A program made the position numbers and the translations under genes. Shown here piece after piece: positions 1 to 9,238 of a stretch of DNA of 64,000 nucleotides. The notes under the pieces are model-generated. The model was not told the DNA's origin. It made no database searches and saw only the letters and a list, made by a program, of their open reading frames with translations. The stretch lies in contig NZ_CP073089.1 of the NCBI RefSeq assembly GCF_018137945.1, positions 1,612,001 to 1,676,000 on the forward strand. Direction: 5' to 3'. Origin of the DNA: Brevibacterium sp. W7.2. GTDB lineage: Bacteria; Actinomycetota; Actinomycetes; Actinomycetales; Brevibacteriaceae. Position 1 is the stretch's first letter, and each line of letters opens with the position of its first letter.

Positions 1-82
1 CCCGACATGGGAGGAGTACCTCGTCGGCGCGCAGCAGGCCTTCGCCGAACGCGAGAACGAGGTGATCCCCGGAGTGATCTGA
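1..82 (+). CDS. mraZ: MraZ, C-terminal end only (partial)
   Basis: The first 82 bases read, in frame from base 2, as the last 26 residues of a protein (PTWEEYLVGAQQAFAERENE...) ending in TGA at 80-82. MraZ is the DNA-binding transcriptional regulator that opens the division and cell-wall (dcw) cluster in most bacteria. The Trp-x2-Tyr-x6-Glu/Ala-rich helix resembles the MraZ C-terminus and the gene sits directly before rsmH, its usual neighbour. The rest of the gene is outside the window, so the assignment rests mainly on position. Confidence 0.75.
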   Translation, partial: PTWEEYLVGAQQAFAERENEVIPGVI

Positions 83-128
83 TTCTGCTCGGGCTCGATC
101 CTTGCCCGCCGTGCATGGGGTTTCGGGG

Positions 129-175
129 CACTTCCCCGGTTCCGAAGCACACCAGTCCTGACACACTTCCCCGGT
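129..175 (+). repeat. Two 12-bp direct repeats upstream of rsmH
   Basis: The mraZ-rsmH gap contains two identical copies of CACTTCCCCGGT at 129-140 and 164-175, 35 bp apart. The second copy is directly preceded by GACAC (160-164). No good -10 box was seen. They may be regulator sites for the downstream operon or chance in GC-rich DNA. Confidence 0.4.
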
Positions 176-287
176 GCCAGGGCCACGGCGGACAAGGTTC
201 CGGCTCCAGCAGGACGCCCGGCCGGCAGGCCGGTCGACGCAGCCAGCCGCCGACGCACACCGACGACCACGCACGAAGGGCCCGACC

Positions 288-1250
288 ATGAACGCACAGC
301 ATGTGCCAGTGCTCCTGGCCCGCGTGGTCGAGCTCATCGGCGTCGGCGTCGCGGCGGCCCGGGCACAGGGCATCACCCCCGTCGTCGTCGACGGCACGCT
401 CGGCATGGGCGGTCACGCCGAGGCGGTGCTCACGGCCTTCCCCGACGTCCACCTCGTCGGCCTCGACCGCGACCGGGACGCCATCGCGATCGCGAGTGCT
501 CGCCTGCAGCCGTTCGCCGACCGCACCGACATCGTCCACGCCGTCGACGACGAGCTCCCGAGCGTCCTCGACGACCTCGGGATCGAGGCGATCAGCGCGA
601 TCCTCCTCGACCTCGGCGTCTCCTCCCTCCAGCTCGACGAGGACGAGCGCGGATTCTCCTACTCCCGTCCGGCGCCGCTGGACATGCGGATGGACCAGAC
701 CCAGGCACTGACCGCCGCCGAGGTGCTCGCGACCTACTCCGAAGCCGACCTCCGTCGCATCCTGAAGGACTACGGCGAGGAGAAGATGGCCGGGAAGATC
801 GCGAAGATCATCGTCGCCGACCGCGCGGAGACGCCGTGGACGACCTCGGATCAGCTCGCGGCGATGCTCACCCGCGTCCTGCCCGACACGAAGAAGCGCT
901 CCCACCCGGCCAAGCGGACGTTCCAGGCGCTGCGGATCGAGGTCAACGACGAACTCGGGGTGCTGCGCACCGCGCTGCCGGCAGCGCTCGAGGCCCTCCA
1001 CCTCGGCGGCGTTGCCGTCATCGAGTCCTACCAGTCGCTCGAGGACACGATCGTCAAGAAGATCTTCCGCGCCGGCACCCACACCCAGGCCCCACCGGAC
1101 CTGCCCGTCGTGCCCGAGCACATGCAGCCGTGGCTGCGGGAGATCGTGCGCGGCGCCGAAGTCGCCGATGAGGAAGAGGCGGAGAGCAATCCCCGCGCCA
1201 AGAGCGTGCGCCTGCGCGCCGTCGAGAAGATCAGGGAGGCACAGCCGTGA
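288..1250 (+). CDS. rsmH: 16S rRNA (cytosine(1402)-N(4))-methyltransferase RsmH
   Basis: RsmH (MraW) N4-methylates C1402 in the decoding centre of 16S rRNA using S-adenosylmethionine. The 320-residue protein has the family's usual length. It shows the SAM-binding loop VDGTLGMGGHAEAVL (about 34-48), GLDRDRDA (58-65), the LDLGVSSLQLD segment (108-117) and RGFSY...LDMRMD (121-136). ATG 288 was chosen because it follows GAAGGG by 7 nt and begins at the conserved HVPVLL segment; the open frame extends to 174 without family similarity. It is the second gene of the dcw operon and its TGA overlaps the next start. Confidence 0.95.
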   Translation: MNAQHVPVLLARVVELIGVGVAAARAQGITPVVVDGTLGMGGHAEAVLTAFPDVHLVGLDRDRDAIAIASARLQPFADRTDIVHAVDDELPSVLDDLGIEAISAILLDLGVSSLQLDEDERGFSYSRPAPLDMRMDQTQALTAAEVLATYSEADLRRILKDYGEEKMAGKIAKIIVADRAETPWTTSDQLAAMLTRVLPDTKKRSHPAKRTFQALRIEVNDELGVLRTALPAALEALHLGGVAVIESYQSLEDTIVKKIFRAGTHTQAPPDLPVVPEHMQPWLREIVRGAEVADEEEAESNPRAKSVRLRAVEKIREAQP

Positions 1251-1789
1251 GTCACGCCCCAGCCGTCACCCGGCCACAGCACCGCACACCGGCGACGACG
1301 ACGCCGGCCCCGCGCCTGCGGCTGCTGAAGTTCGAGCTGCCGAAGTCGAAGCTGCCCTTCTCGCTGCTGTGCCTGGGCATCCTCGTCACCGCTCTCGTCG
1401 CCGTCCTCCTGCTCAATATCTACATCTCCAACACCTCGTACCAGATCGATCAGCTGGGGGCGCAGAAGGAGCAGCTCGCCGAGGAGAAGGACCGCCTCGT
1501 CGAGGACAACTCCTACCGCGAGTCCCCGCAGAACATCGCGAAGGCCGCCGAGGAGCTCGGACTCGTCCGCGACACCTCCCCGGAGTTCCTCGACGCGAAG
1601 ACCGGGAAGGTCATCGACGCCCCGCCGATCGACGAGAGCGGAGACAAGGAGCCGGCAGTTGTGCCCGGCCCGCGCGCCGATACCAGGGATGACCTCCGGC
1701 CCAATCTACGATCGGATGAGACGTTGCCCGTCGTCGGCGGCAGCCCGAGCAAGGACATCGCGCCTCCCGCGCAGGTCGCTCCCAAGTGA
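1247..1789 (+). CDS. ftsL: FtsL-like septum formation protein
   Basis: A small single-pass membrane protein of 180 residues. It has a basic, proline-rich cytoplasmic N-terminus (1-36), one transmembrane helix at about 37-59 (LLCLGILVTALVAVLLLNIY), then a periplasmic coiled coil (about 62-90, heptads rich in Q, E, L and K). Position between rsmH and ftsI and this architecture fit FtsL, which with FtsB and FtsQ activates FtsWI at the septum. FtsL sequences diverge too much for direct recognition. The acidic C-terminal tail (about 100-180) is longer than in model FtsL. GTG 1247 overlaps the rsmH stop by 4 bp. Confidence 0.8.
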   Translation: MSHAPAVTRPQHRTPATTTPAPRLRLLKFELPKSKLPFSLLCLGILVTALVAVLLLNIYISNTSYQIDQLGAQKEQLAEEKDRLVEDNSYRESPQNIAKAAEELGLVRDTSPEFLDAKTGKVIDAPPIDESGDKEPAVVPGPRADTRDDLRPNLRSDETLPVVGGSPSKDIAPPAQVAPK

Positions 1790-1851
1790 GCGGCACGTAC
1801 GGCAGGCGACGGCAGTGACAGAGATTTGAGCCGATGAGGTAAGGACGAAGT

Positions 1852-3618
1852 ATGGCCCCGCGGACACGCAAGGCGAAGAAGACTCCCAACCTCCGTCGCC
1901 GTGTCGCGGTCATCGCAGCCTTCTCGGCTCTCGTCCTCGTCATCACCGGCGTGCGCCTCATCTCGATCCAGGGCATGGATTCGATGAAGCTCGCCGAACA
2001 GGCACTCGCCAACCGCCTCGTCACCCGCACCCTGCCCGCCGACCGCGGTCAGATCGTCGCCTCCGACGGCACCGTGCTCGCCGACAGCGTCTCCCGCTAC
2101 CAGGTCGTCGCCGATCAGCAGAACGTCGCCCAGTACAAGGTCGACGGCAAGCTCGTCGGCGCGTGGGGGGCCGCCGAGGCGCTCGCCGGCCCTCTCGACA
2201 CCGACCCGGGTCTCCTCTATCCCGAACTCGTCGGGGACAAACGATGGAACCCGGTCGCCAAGGGCCTGACCTCGGAGACGTGGCGGGAGATCGACGACCT
2301 CGGCATCCTCGGCATCTCCGCCGAGGAGTACGCGGTGCGCTCGTACCCGTCCGGGGCGATCGCCGGCAACCTCGTCGGGTTCCTCAGCTCCGACGGCCAG
2401 GCGCAGGCGGGACTCGAGCTCTCCTTCGACGAGGAGCTCAGCGGCCGCGACGGCAAGCAGCAGTACGAGCGCGGCGCACGCGGGGAGATCATCCCGCTCG
2501 GCGACAACAACATCGAGAACGCCGTCGACGGCTCCGGCATCCGCACGACGATCAACCCCGCGGTGCAGTACTACGCCCAGCAGGCGATCGAGGAGCAGGT
2601 CAAGGCCCGCAAGGCCGAATCCGGCTCGATCGTCATCGAGGAGATCGGCACCGGCAGGATCATCACCGCCGCCGACGCCCCGACCGTCGACCCGAACAAC
2701 CCCGGCAAGGTCGACGGGGATGATCGCGGTTCGCGGATCTTCACCGACGTCTTCGAGCCGGGGTCGACGGCGAAGATGGTCACCGCCGCTGCCCTCCTCG
2801 ACCAGGGACTCGTCACTCCCGACCAGGAGTTCACGGTCCCCGACACGTGGAAGGCGCCCAACGACGAGGAGTTCCGCGACTCCTCCCCGCACCCCGATCA
2901 GAAGCTCACGTTCGCCGGCATCCTCGCCGAATCCTCGAACACGGGAACGATCCTCGCCGGTCAGGCGCTCACCGAGGCCCAGCGCTACGAGTACCTGAAG
3001 AAGTTCGGCTTCGGCTCGAAGTCCGCGGTCGGCTTCCCGGGCGAGACCGGCGGCATCCTCCACCCCTACGCGGACTGGGACGGACGGACGAAGTACACGG
3101 TGATGTTCGGACAGGGCATGGCCGCGAACGCCCTGCAGACCACCTCGGTGATCGCGACGATCGCCAACGGGGGAGTGAGCGTTCCCGCCCGCCTCGTCGA
3201 CGGCACGATCTCGCCGTCGGGCAGGACCATCCCGGTGCCCGCCGGAGAGCCCACGCGGGTCGTCAGCGAGAAGGCCGCCGACCAGACCCTGGCGATGCTC
3301 GAGGGCGTCGTCGCCGAGGGCACCGGCAAGTCGGCGGCCGTGTCCGGCTACCGGGTCGCCGGCAAGACGGGCACCGCCCAGGCACCGGCCGCCGACGGCA
3401 GCGGCTACGACGGCTACACGGCCTCGTTCGTCGGCGTCATCCCCGCCGAGGACCCGAAGTTCGCGATCTCCGTGACTTTGCAGCGTCCCCGCGACGGCTA
3501 CTACGGTGGTACCGCCGCCGCGCCCGTGTTCTCCGACGTCGCCGGCTTCGCGATGCGGCACTACAAGATCCCCCCATCCACGGAACAGCCCCAGCTCCCG
3601 CCACGAGAATGGAAATGA
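1852..3618 (+). CDS. ftsI: Septal peptidoglycan transpeptidase FtsI (class B PBP)
   Basis: FtsI cross-links septal peptidoglycan and is the target of beta-lactams. The 588-residue protein has a short basic N-terminus, one signal-anchor helix (about 20-40), a PBP dimerisation domain and a transpeptidase domain. All three catalytic motifs are visible: S305-T-A-K308 (nucleophile Ser305), S361-S-N363 and K505-T-G507. It lacks C-terminal PASTA repeats. It begins at ATG 1852 after a GGTAAGGA-type ribosome site and its stop overlaps murE by 4 bp. It is the partner of FtsW encoded at 9239. Confidence 0.96.
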   Translation: MAPRTRKAKKTPNLRRRVAVIAAFSALVLVITGVRLISIQGMDSMKLAEQALANRLVTRTLPADRGQIVASDGTVLADSVSRYQVVADQQNVAQYKVDGKLVGAWGAAEALAGPLDTDPGLLYPELVGDKRWNPVAKGLTSETWREIDDLGILGISAEEYAVRSYPSGAIAGNLVGFLSSDGQAQAGLELSFDEELSGRDGKQQYERGARGEIIPLGDNNIENAVDGSGIRTTINPAVQYYAQQAIEEQVKARKAESGSIVIEEIGTGRIITAADAPTVDPNNPGKVDGDDRGSRIFTDVFEPGSTAKMVTAAALLDQGLVTPDQEFTVPDTWKAPNDEEFRDSSPHPDQKLTFAGILAESSNTGTILAGQALTEAQRYEYLKKFGFGSKSAVGFPGETGGILHPYADWDGRTKYTVMFGQGMAANALQTTSVIATIANGGVSVPARLVDGTISPSGRTIPVPAGEPTRVVSEKAADQTLAMLEGVVAEGTGKSAAVSGYRVAGKTGTAQAPAADGSGYDGYTASFVGVIPAEDPKFAISVTLQRPRDGYYGGTAAAPVFSDVAGFAMRHYKIPPSTEQPQLPPREWK

Positions 3619-5156
3619 TGCGCATCTCCCAGCTGCTCCCCGCAGCCCCCGGCACGATCCACGGCGACCCGGAACGCGAGGTCGCCGGGGTCTCCCACGA
3701 CTCGCGCACCGTCGCCCCGGGCCAGCTCTACGCCGCCCTGCCCGGCGCGAACGTCCACGGCGCCCGGTTCGCCGCCGACCTCGTCGCCCGCGGGGTCACG
3801 GCGATCCTCACCGACCCCGCCGGCTGGGAGATCATCGGCACGGACGTGCCCGACGACCAGCTCGCCGAGGTGACCGGGCTCGTCGTCGATGACCCCCGGG
3901 GCGTGCTCGGCTACGTCTCCGCCGCGATCTACGGCACCTCGGTGACCCCGGAGCTCCTCGGCGTCACCGGGACGAACGGGAAGACGACGACGACGTACCT
4001 GCTCGCCGGTCTGCTCGAGGCGCTCGGCCGGCGCACCGGGGTCATCGGCACCGTCGCGACCCTCATCGCCGGCACCGCGGTGCCGAGCGTCCGCACGACC
4101 CCCGAGGCTCCCGAACTCCACGCCCTGTTCGCGAAGATGCGCGCCGCTGACGTCGACACGTGCGCGATGGAGGTCTCCTCGCACGCGCTCACCCAGCACC
4201 GCGTCGACGGCGCCCACTTCGCCGTCGCCGGCTTCACGAACCTCTCCCAGGACCACCTCGACTTCCACCATTCGATGGACGAGTACTTCGCGGCCAAGGC
4301 CCTGCTCTTCACCCGCGCCTTCTCCGACCGTGCCGTCATCGTCATCGAGGACGCCTGGGGGGAGCGGATGGCCGAGGCCGCGCAGATCCCCGTGCGCACG
4401 CTCGGCCGCGACGACCGCAGCGAACTGCGCATCGACCACGTGCCGGGGGAGTCCGACTTCACCCTCCGCCTCGGCGACGGGACGCAGATCCCCCTGCGCT
4501 CACCGCTGCCCGGTGACTTCAACGTGACGAACACCGCGTTGGCTGCGGCCATGCTCGTCGAAGCCGGTCTCGCCCCCGCCGACATCGCGGAGATCGGCCG
4601 GACCTTCACCGCCGCCGTGCCCGGGCGCATGGAGATCATCGACGTCAACCAGGCACCGGCGACCGGGCTGCCCCGGGCGATCGTCGACTACTCGCACACC
4701 CCCGATGCCATCGAGAAGGCCCTGGCCTCCCTCGACGCCGACAGCGATGAGCTCGTCCTCGTCTTCGGCGCCGGCGGCGACCGCGACCCCGGCAAGCGCT
4801 ACGGCATGGGTGAGGCGGCGGCGCGCGGAGCCGATGTGATCGTTCTCACCGACGACAACCCGCGCACCGAGGATCCCGCCGCGATCCGAGCGGCCGTGCG
4901 GGAGGGAATCGATGCGGCTGTCGCGTCCGGCGACGCGCGTGTGAAGAAGGTCATCGAAATCGCCGATCGGGGCGAGGCCATCGACTCGGCGATTGCGACA
5001 GCAGACCCTGCAACGACCGTGCTCATCGCGGGCAAGGGGCATGAAACCGGCCAGACCATCGGCGCCGTCGTCACCGAATTCGACGACCGCACCCGGACAC
5101 GCTCGGCGCTGACTGCGCGACTCGGCGGTCCGGAAACGGGTAAAGTTCACAGTTGA
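3615..5156 (+). CDS. murE: UDP-MurNAc-L-Ala-D-Glu:meso-DAP ligase MurE
   Basis: MurE is a cytoplasmic Mur ligase that adds the third stem residue to UDP-MurNAc-dipeptide. The 513-residue protein shows the ATP loop [12 protein letters not shown] (about 116-127), the SSH...H segment of the central domain and the C-terminal D-N-P-R motif (about 414-417). DNPR is the signature of enzymes using meso-diaminopimelate rather than lysine, so the wall is predicted to be of the meso-DAP type. The ATGATG at 3615 overlaps the ftsI stop (ATGA); ATG 3618 is an equally possible start. The frame is open far upstream, but that part is only the complement frame of ftsI. Confidence 0.95.
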   Translation: MMRISQLLPAAPGTIHGDPEREVAGVSHDSRTVAPGQLYAALPGANVHGARFAADLVARGVTAILTDPAGWEIIGTDVPDDQLAEVTGLVVDDPRGVLGYVSAAIYGTSVTPELLGVTGTNGKTTTTYLLAGLLEALGRRTGVIGTVATLIAGTAVPSVRTTPEAPELHALFAKMRAADVDTCAMEVSSHALTQHRVDGAHFAVAGFTNLSQDHLDFHHSMDEYFAAKALLFTRAFSDRAVIVIEDAWGERMAEAAQIPVRTLGRDDRSELRIDHVPGESDFTLRLGDGTQIPLRSPLPGDFNVTNTALAAAMLVEAGLAPADIAEIGRTFTAAVPGRMEIIDVNQAPATGLPRAIVDYSHTPDAIEKALASLDADSDELVLVFGAGGDRDPGKRYGMGEAAARGADVIVLTDDNPRTEDPAAIRAAVREGIDAAVASGDARVKKVIEIADRGEAIDSAIATADPATTVLIAGKGHETGQTIGAVVTEFDDRTRTRSALTARLGGPETGKVHS

Positions 5157-5157
5157 T

Positions 5158-6624
5158 ATGAAGCGACTGAGTGCAGCCGACATCGCAACCGCCGTCAACG
5201 GCGAGTTGTACGGCGTAGACCCCGAATCCCTGTTGAGTGCCGGAGTCGTCACCGACTCCCGCGAAGTCGGACCCGGCGACATCTACGTGGCCCGCCGCGG
5301 CGAGAACGTCGACGGCATCGAGTTCGCCGCCGCTGCCGTCGAGGCCGGCTCCGCACTGATCATCGGCGAATCCGTGCCCACCGTCGACGACCAGCCCCTG
5401 CCCACCGTCCTCGTCTCCGACGCCACCGAGGCGCTCGGGCGGCTCGCGAGTGCGAGCGTCGAGGCGCTGCGGGCCTCCGGTGAGCTCACCGTCATCGCGA
5501 TCACCGGCTCCGTCGGGAAGACGACGGTCAAGGACCTCGCCGCCGATCTCCTCGCCGGTGAGGCCCCGACCGTGTGGCCCCCGAACTCGTACAACAATGA
5601 GGTCGGGGTTCCGCTCACGGCCCTGCGCGCCGATGAGGAGACCCGTTTCCTCGTCCTCGAGATGGGCGCCCGCTCGATCGGCAACCTCGCCTACCTCACG
5701 AGCCTCGTCCGTCCTGACATCGCCGTCGAGCTCGCCGTGGGCACCGCCCACTCCGGTGTGTTCGGGTCGATCGAGAACACGGCCCGGGCGAAGGCCGAAC
5801 TCGTCGAATCCCTCATCGCCGGCGGGACGGCCGTGCTCAACGCCGATGACCCCCGGGTCGCGGCGATGCACGAGGTGCTCGCCGCTGACGTCGAGACGCT
5901 GTGGTTCTCCCAGCGCGAGTCGCTGCCCGACTGGGTCGGGACCGACGACGCCGTGGTGCGGGCGACGGGAGTCTCCACCGACGCCTCCGGCCACTCCTCG
6001 TTCCTCCTCCACCTGCCCGGTGAGGAACCGCAGGAGGTGCGCCTGGCCCTCGTCGGCGAACACCACGTCGGCAACGCCCTGGCCGCTGCGGCCGTCGCGT
6101 CCGCCTGCGGCGTCGGCGTGAAGTCGATCGTCACGACGCTCGCGACCTCCTCGGCAGCGAGCCGGTGGCGGATGGAGCTCATCGACTCGCCGACCGGCGT
6201 CACCGTGCTCAACGACGCCTACAACGCCAACCCCGAATCGATGCGCGCCTCGCTCAAGGCGCTCGCGGCGATGGGCCGCGGCGACGAGGAGTCCCGCCCC
6301 CGGCGGACCTTCGCCGTGCTCGGGGAGATGCTCGAACTCGGCGACGAGTCGATCAGCGCCCACGCCGACATCGGCGAACTCGTCGTCCGTCTCAACATCA
6401 CCCGCACCATCGTCGTCGGCGAGGGCGCCAAGCCGATCTTCAACGCCGCGAACCTCGAGGGCTCGTGGGGCAACGAGGCGACGTGGGTGGCCACGGTCGC
6501 CGAGGCGAAGGACCTGCTCACCGCAGAGCTCGCCGCCGGCGACATCGTTCTGTTCAAGTCCTCACGTGATGCCGGCCTGCGGTATCTCGGGGACGACATC
6601 GCCGGCGTCTCGGGGGCCCAATGA
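5158..6624 (+). CDS. murF: UDP-MurNAc-tripeptide:D-Ala-D-Ala ligase MurF
   Basis: MurF joins D-Ala-D-Ala to the UDP-MurNAc-tripeptide, the last cytoplasmic step before MraY. The 488-residue protein has the N-terminal MurF domain, the ATP loop ITGSVGKTT (about 116-124), [12 protein letters not shown] and the central [12 protein letters not shown] segment that is typical of MurF. It starts at ATG 5158, one base after the murE stop, and overlaps mraY by 4 bp, so translational coupling is expected. Confidence 0.95.
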   Translation: MKRLSAADIATAVNGELYGVDPESLLSAGVVTDSREVGPGDIYVARRGENVDGIEFAAAAVEAGSALIIGESVPTVDDQPLPTVLVSDATEALGRLASASVEALRASGELTVIAITGSVGKTTVKDLAADLLAGEAPTVWPPNSYNNEVGVPLTALRADEETRFLVLEMGARSIGNLAYLTSLVRPDIAVELAVGTAHSGVFGSIENTARAKAELVESLIAGGTAVLNADDPRVAAMHEVLAADVETLWFSQRESLPDWVGTDDAVVRATGVSTDASGHSSFLLHLPGEEPQEVRLALVGEHHVGNALAAAAVASACGVGVKSIVTTLATSSAASRWRMELIDSPTGVTVLNDAYNANPESMRASLKALAAMGRGDEESRPRRTFAVLGEMLELGDESISAHADIGELVVRLNITRTIVVGEGAKPIFNAANLEGSWGNEATWVATVAEAKDLLTAELAAGDIVLFKSSRDAGLRYLGDDIAGVSGAQ

Positions 6625-7712
6625 TCGCGGTGCTGCTCGCGGCCTGTGTCGCACTCGTCCTCGCGCTCGTCGGGACCCCGCTCTTCATCCGGGTCCTCGT
6701 CAAGCGCGGCTATGGTCAGTTCGTCCGTGACGACGGTCCGACGACGCACGCGACGAAGCGCGGAACCCCGACGATGGGCGGTGTCGTCATCATCGGCGCC
6801 GCGATCATCGCCTACCTGCTCGGCCACCTGGTCACCGGTTCGGTGCCCACCGCCTCGGGACTCCTCGTCCTGTGGCTGGCCGCCGGCCTCGGGATCGTCG
6901 GCTTCCTCGACGACTTCATCAAGATCAGGAAGCAGCGCTCCCTCGGTCTGCGCCCCGTGCCGAAGCTGCTCGGCCAGGCCTTCGTCGGCATCTCGTTCGC
7001 CGTCATGGCCCTCCAGTTCCCCAACTCGTTCGGGGAGACCCCGGCGTCGACGAAGATCTCCTTCATCCGGGACACGAACCTCGATCTCGCCTTCGCCGGC
7101 GGCGCCGTCGGCCTCGTCCTCTTCATCATCTGGGCGAACCTCATCGTCACCGCCGTGTCGAACGCCGTCAACCTCACCGACGGCCTCGACGGCCTCGCTG
7201 CCGGCGCCTCGGCCGTCGTCTTCGCCGCCTACGTCGTCATCGGCACGTGGCAGTCGACGCAGAACTGCAATCTCATGTCCGAGGCGACGAACGCGTGCTA
7301 CTACATGCGCGACCCCCGCGACCTCGCCATGGTCGCCGGCGCCATGGCCGCGGCCTGCTTCGGCTTCCTGTGGTGGAACACCTCTCCCGCGAAGATCTTC
7401 ATGGGCGACACCGGGTCGCTGGCGATCGGCGGCGCCATCGCCGGCCTGGCGATCATGTCCCGGACCCAGCTGCTCCTCGTCGTCCTCGGTGGCCTCTTCG
7501 TCATCATCACCCTCTCGGTGATCATCCAGGTCGCCTCGTTCAAGACCACCGGCAAGCGCGTCTTCCGCATGGCGCCCCTCCAGCACCACTTCGAGCTCAA
7601 GGGCTGGGCCGAGGTGACGATCGTCGTCCGGTTCTGGATCATCGCCGCGCTCTTCGTCATCGCCGGAGTCTGCCTCTTCTACGCCGAATGGGTGGCGCGC
7701 ATTGGCGGATGA
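6621..7712 (+). CDS. mraY: Phospho-MurNAc-pentapeptide transferase MraY
   Basis: MraY is the integral membrane enzyme that moves phospho-MurNAc-pentapeptide onto undecaprenyl phosphate, giving lipid I. The 363-residue protein is almost entirely hydrophobic with about ten transmembrane helices. Family motifs are present: FLDDFIKI (Asp pair), [23 protein letters not shown] and, near the C-terminus, [18 protein letters not shown] 6621 overlaps the murF stop. The 3' end overlaps the proposed murD start by 11 bp. Confidence 0.96.
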   Translation: MIAVLLAACVALVLALVGTPLFIRVLVKRGYGQFVRDDGPTTHATKRGTPTMGGVVIIGAAIIAYLLGHLVTGSVPTASGLLVLWLAAGLGIVGFLDDFIKIRKQRSLGLRPVPKLLGQAFVGISFAVMALQFPNSFGETPASTKISFIRDTNLDLAFAGGAVGLVLFIIWANLIVTAVSNAVNLTDGLDGLAAGASAVVFAAYVVIGTWQSTQNCNLMSEATNACYYMRDPRDLAMVAGAMAAACFGFLWWNTSPAKIFMGDTGSLAIGGAIAGLAIMSRTQLLLVVLGGLFVIITLSVIIQVASFKTTGKRVFRMAPLQHHFELKGWAEVTIVVRFWIIAALFVIAGVCLFYAEWVARIGG

Positions 7713-9237
7713 CCTCGCAGCCGACTACCCGCTGGCCGACCGGATCCCCGCGGCCCTGAGCGGACCGACGTCGTCGCTGGCCGGGCTGCGGATCCTCGTC
7801 ACCGGCTTCGGCGTCACCGGGTTCCCCGCCGCCGTCCACCTCGCCGAACGCGGCGCCGAGGTGGTGCTGGTCGACGGTGACGCGACGAAGGACATGGCGG
7901 AGAAGACCGCGATCCTCGAGGTCTTCGACGTCGACATCCGCCGCGGACCCGAGGCCGTGGCCGGACTGCCCGAGGGCACGTTCGACCTCGTCGTCACCTC
8001 ACCCGGATGGACCCCGGACCAGCCGGTGCTCGCCGCGGCGATCGCCGCCGGCATCCCCATCATCGGGGAGGTCGAACTCGCGTGGCGGATCCGCGGGACG
8101 AACGACGCGGCGTGGCTGGCGATCACCGGCACGAACGGGAAGACCACGACGACGACGATGCTCGAATCGATGCTGCTCGCCGCGGGACTGCGCGCGAAGG
8201 CATGCGGCAACATCGGCGCCCCGCTGCTCGAAGCCGTCCTCGAACCCGGACTCGAGGTGCTCGCGATCGAGCTCTCGAGCTTCCAGCTCCACTGGGAGTT
8301 CTCGATGTCGGCGACCTCCGCGGTCGTCCTCAACCTCGCCCCCGACCACGTCGACTGGCACGGCAGCGTCGATGCCTACGCCCGCGACAAGGCGAAGATC
8401 TACGAGCACGTCCGCGATGCCTGCGTCTACAACGTCGCCGATGCGGCGACGAAGACGATGGTCGAGAACGCCGAGGTGGTCGCCGGGGCCCGGGCGATCG
8501 GCTTCACCACCGGGATCCCCGCTCCCGGCGAGCTCGGCGTCGTCGACGACCTCCTCGTCGACCGCGCGTTCATCCCGCAGCGCTACACGGCTGCCGCCGA
8601 GATCGCCTCGCTCGCCGACGTCGCCCGGGCCGCAGGCACCCCCGGACAGCGTCCCGCCGACCACCAGATCGCCAATGCGCTGGCCGCCGCCGCCCTCGCC
8701 CGCAGCATCGACGTGCCCGGCCAGGCGATCGCCGCGGGCCTTAAGAACCATGCCCTCGGCGCCCACCGCATGGTCACCGTGGCCGAGACCGACGGCGTCC
8801 GCTGGGTCGATGACTCGAAGGCGACGAACACCCACGCCGCCGCGGCGTCGCTGGCGAGCTTCGACCCCATCGTGTGGATCGCCGGCGGCCTGCCCAAGGG
8901 CGCGGACTTCACCGAGCTCTTCGCCGCCAACGCCGACCGGCTCAAGGCGCTCATCCTCATCGGCGTCGACGACGCGGCGTTCCGCGCGGCCGCCGCCGCA
9001 GGCGCCCCCGATCTCGACATCGTCCGCATCGACCCGCTGCCCGAGGACGCGGCGGCCGACCCCGCCGTGCGCGGCGCCGCCGTCATGGACGCCGCGGTCG
9101 CCGCCGCCGCGACGATCGCCGTCCCCGGTGACACCGTCCTGCTCGCCCCCGCCGCGGCGAGCATGGACCAGTTCCTCAACTACAGCACCCGAGGCGAGCT
9201 CTTCGCCCACGCCGTCGAGCAGCTGCCGGGACGCTGA
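7702..9237 (+). CDS. murD: UDP-MurNAc-L-alanine:D-glutamate ligase MurD
   Basis: MurD adds D-Glu to UDP-MurNAc-L-Ala. The 511-residue protein starts with a Rossmann-like segment ([17 protein letters not shown]), carries the ATP loop [11 protein letters not shown], the CGNIG motif and SSFQLHW, and ends with the family's [10 protein letters not shown] segment. No ATG is available near the start; TTG 7702 sits 6 nt after GGGTGG and inside the end of mraY, and is the best choice. The length is slightly above the usual 450 residues because of an alanine-rich N-terminus and an insertion around residue 280. Confidence 0.93.
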   Translation: MADDLAADYPLADRIPAALSGPTSSLAGLRILVTGFGVTGFPAAVHLAERGAEVVLVDGDATKDMAEKTAILEVFDVDIRRGPEAVAGLPEGTFDLVVTSPGWTPDQPVLAAAIAAGIPIIGEVELAWRIRGTNDAAWLAITGTNGKTTTTTMLESMLLAAGLRAKACGNIGAPLLEAVLEPGLEVLAIELSSFQLHWEFSMSATSAVVLNLAPDHVDWHGSVDAYARDKAKIYEHVRDACVYNVADAATKTMVENAEVVAGARAIGFTTGIPAPGELGVVDDLLVDRAFIPQRYTAAAEIASLADVARAAGTPGQRPADHQIANALAAAALARSIDVPGQAIAAGLKNHALGAHRMVTVAETDGVRWVDDSKATNTHAAAASLASFDPIVWIAGGLPKGADFTELFAANADRLKALILIGVDDAAFRAAAAAGAPDLDIVRIDPLPEDAAADPAVRGAAVMDAAVAAAATIAVPGDTVLLAPAAASMDQFLNYSTRGELFAHAVEQLPGR

Positions 9238-9238
9238 C

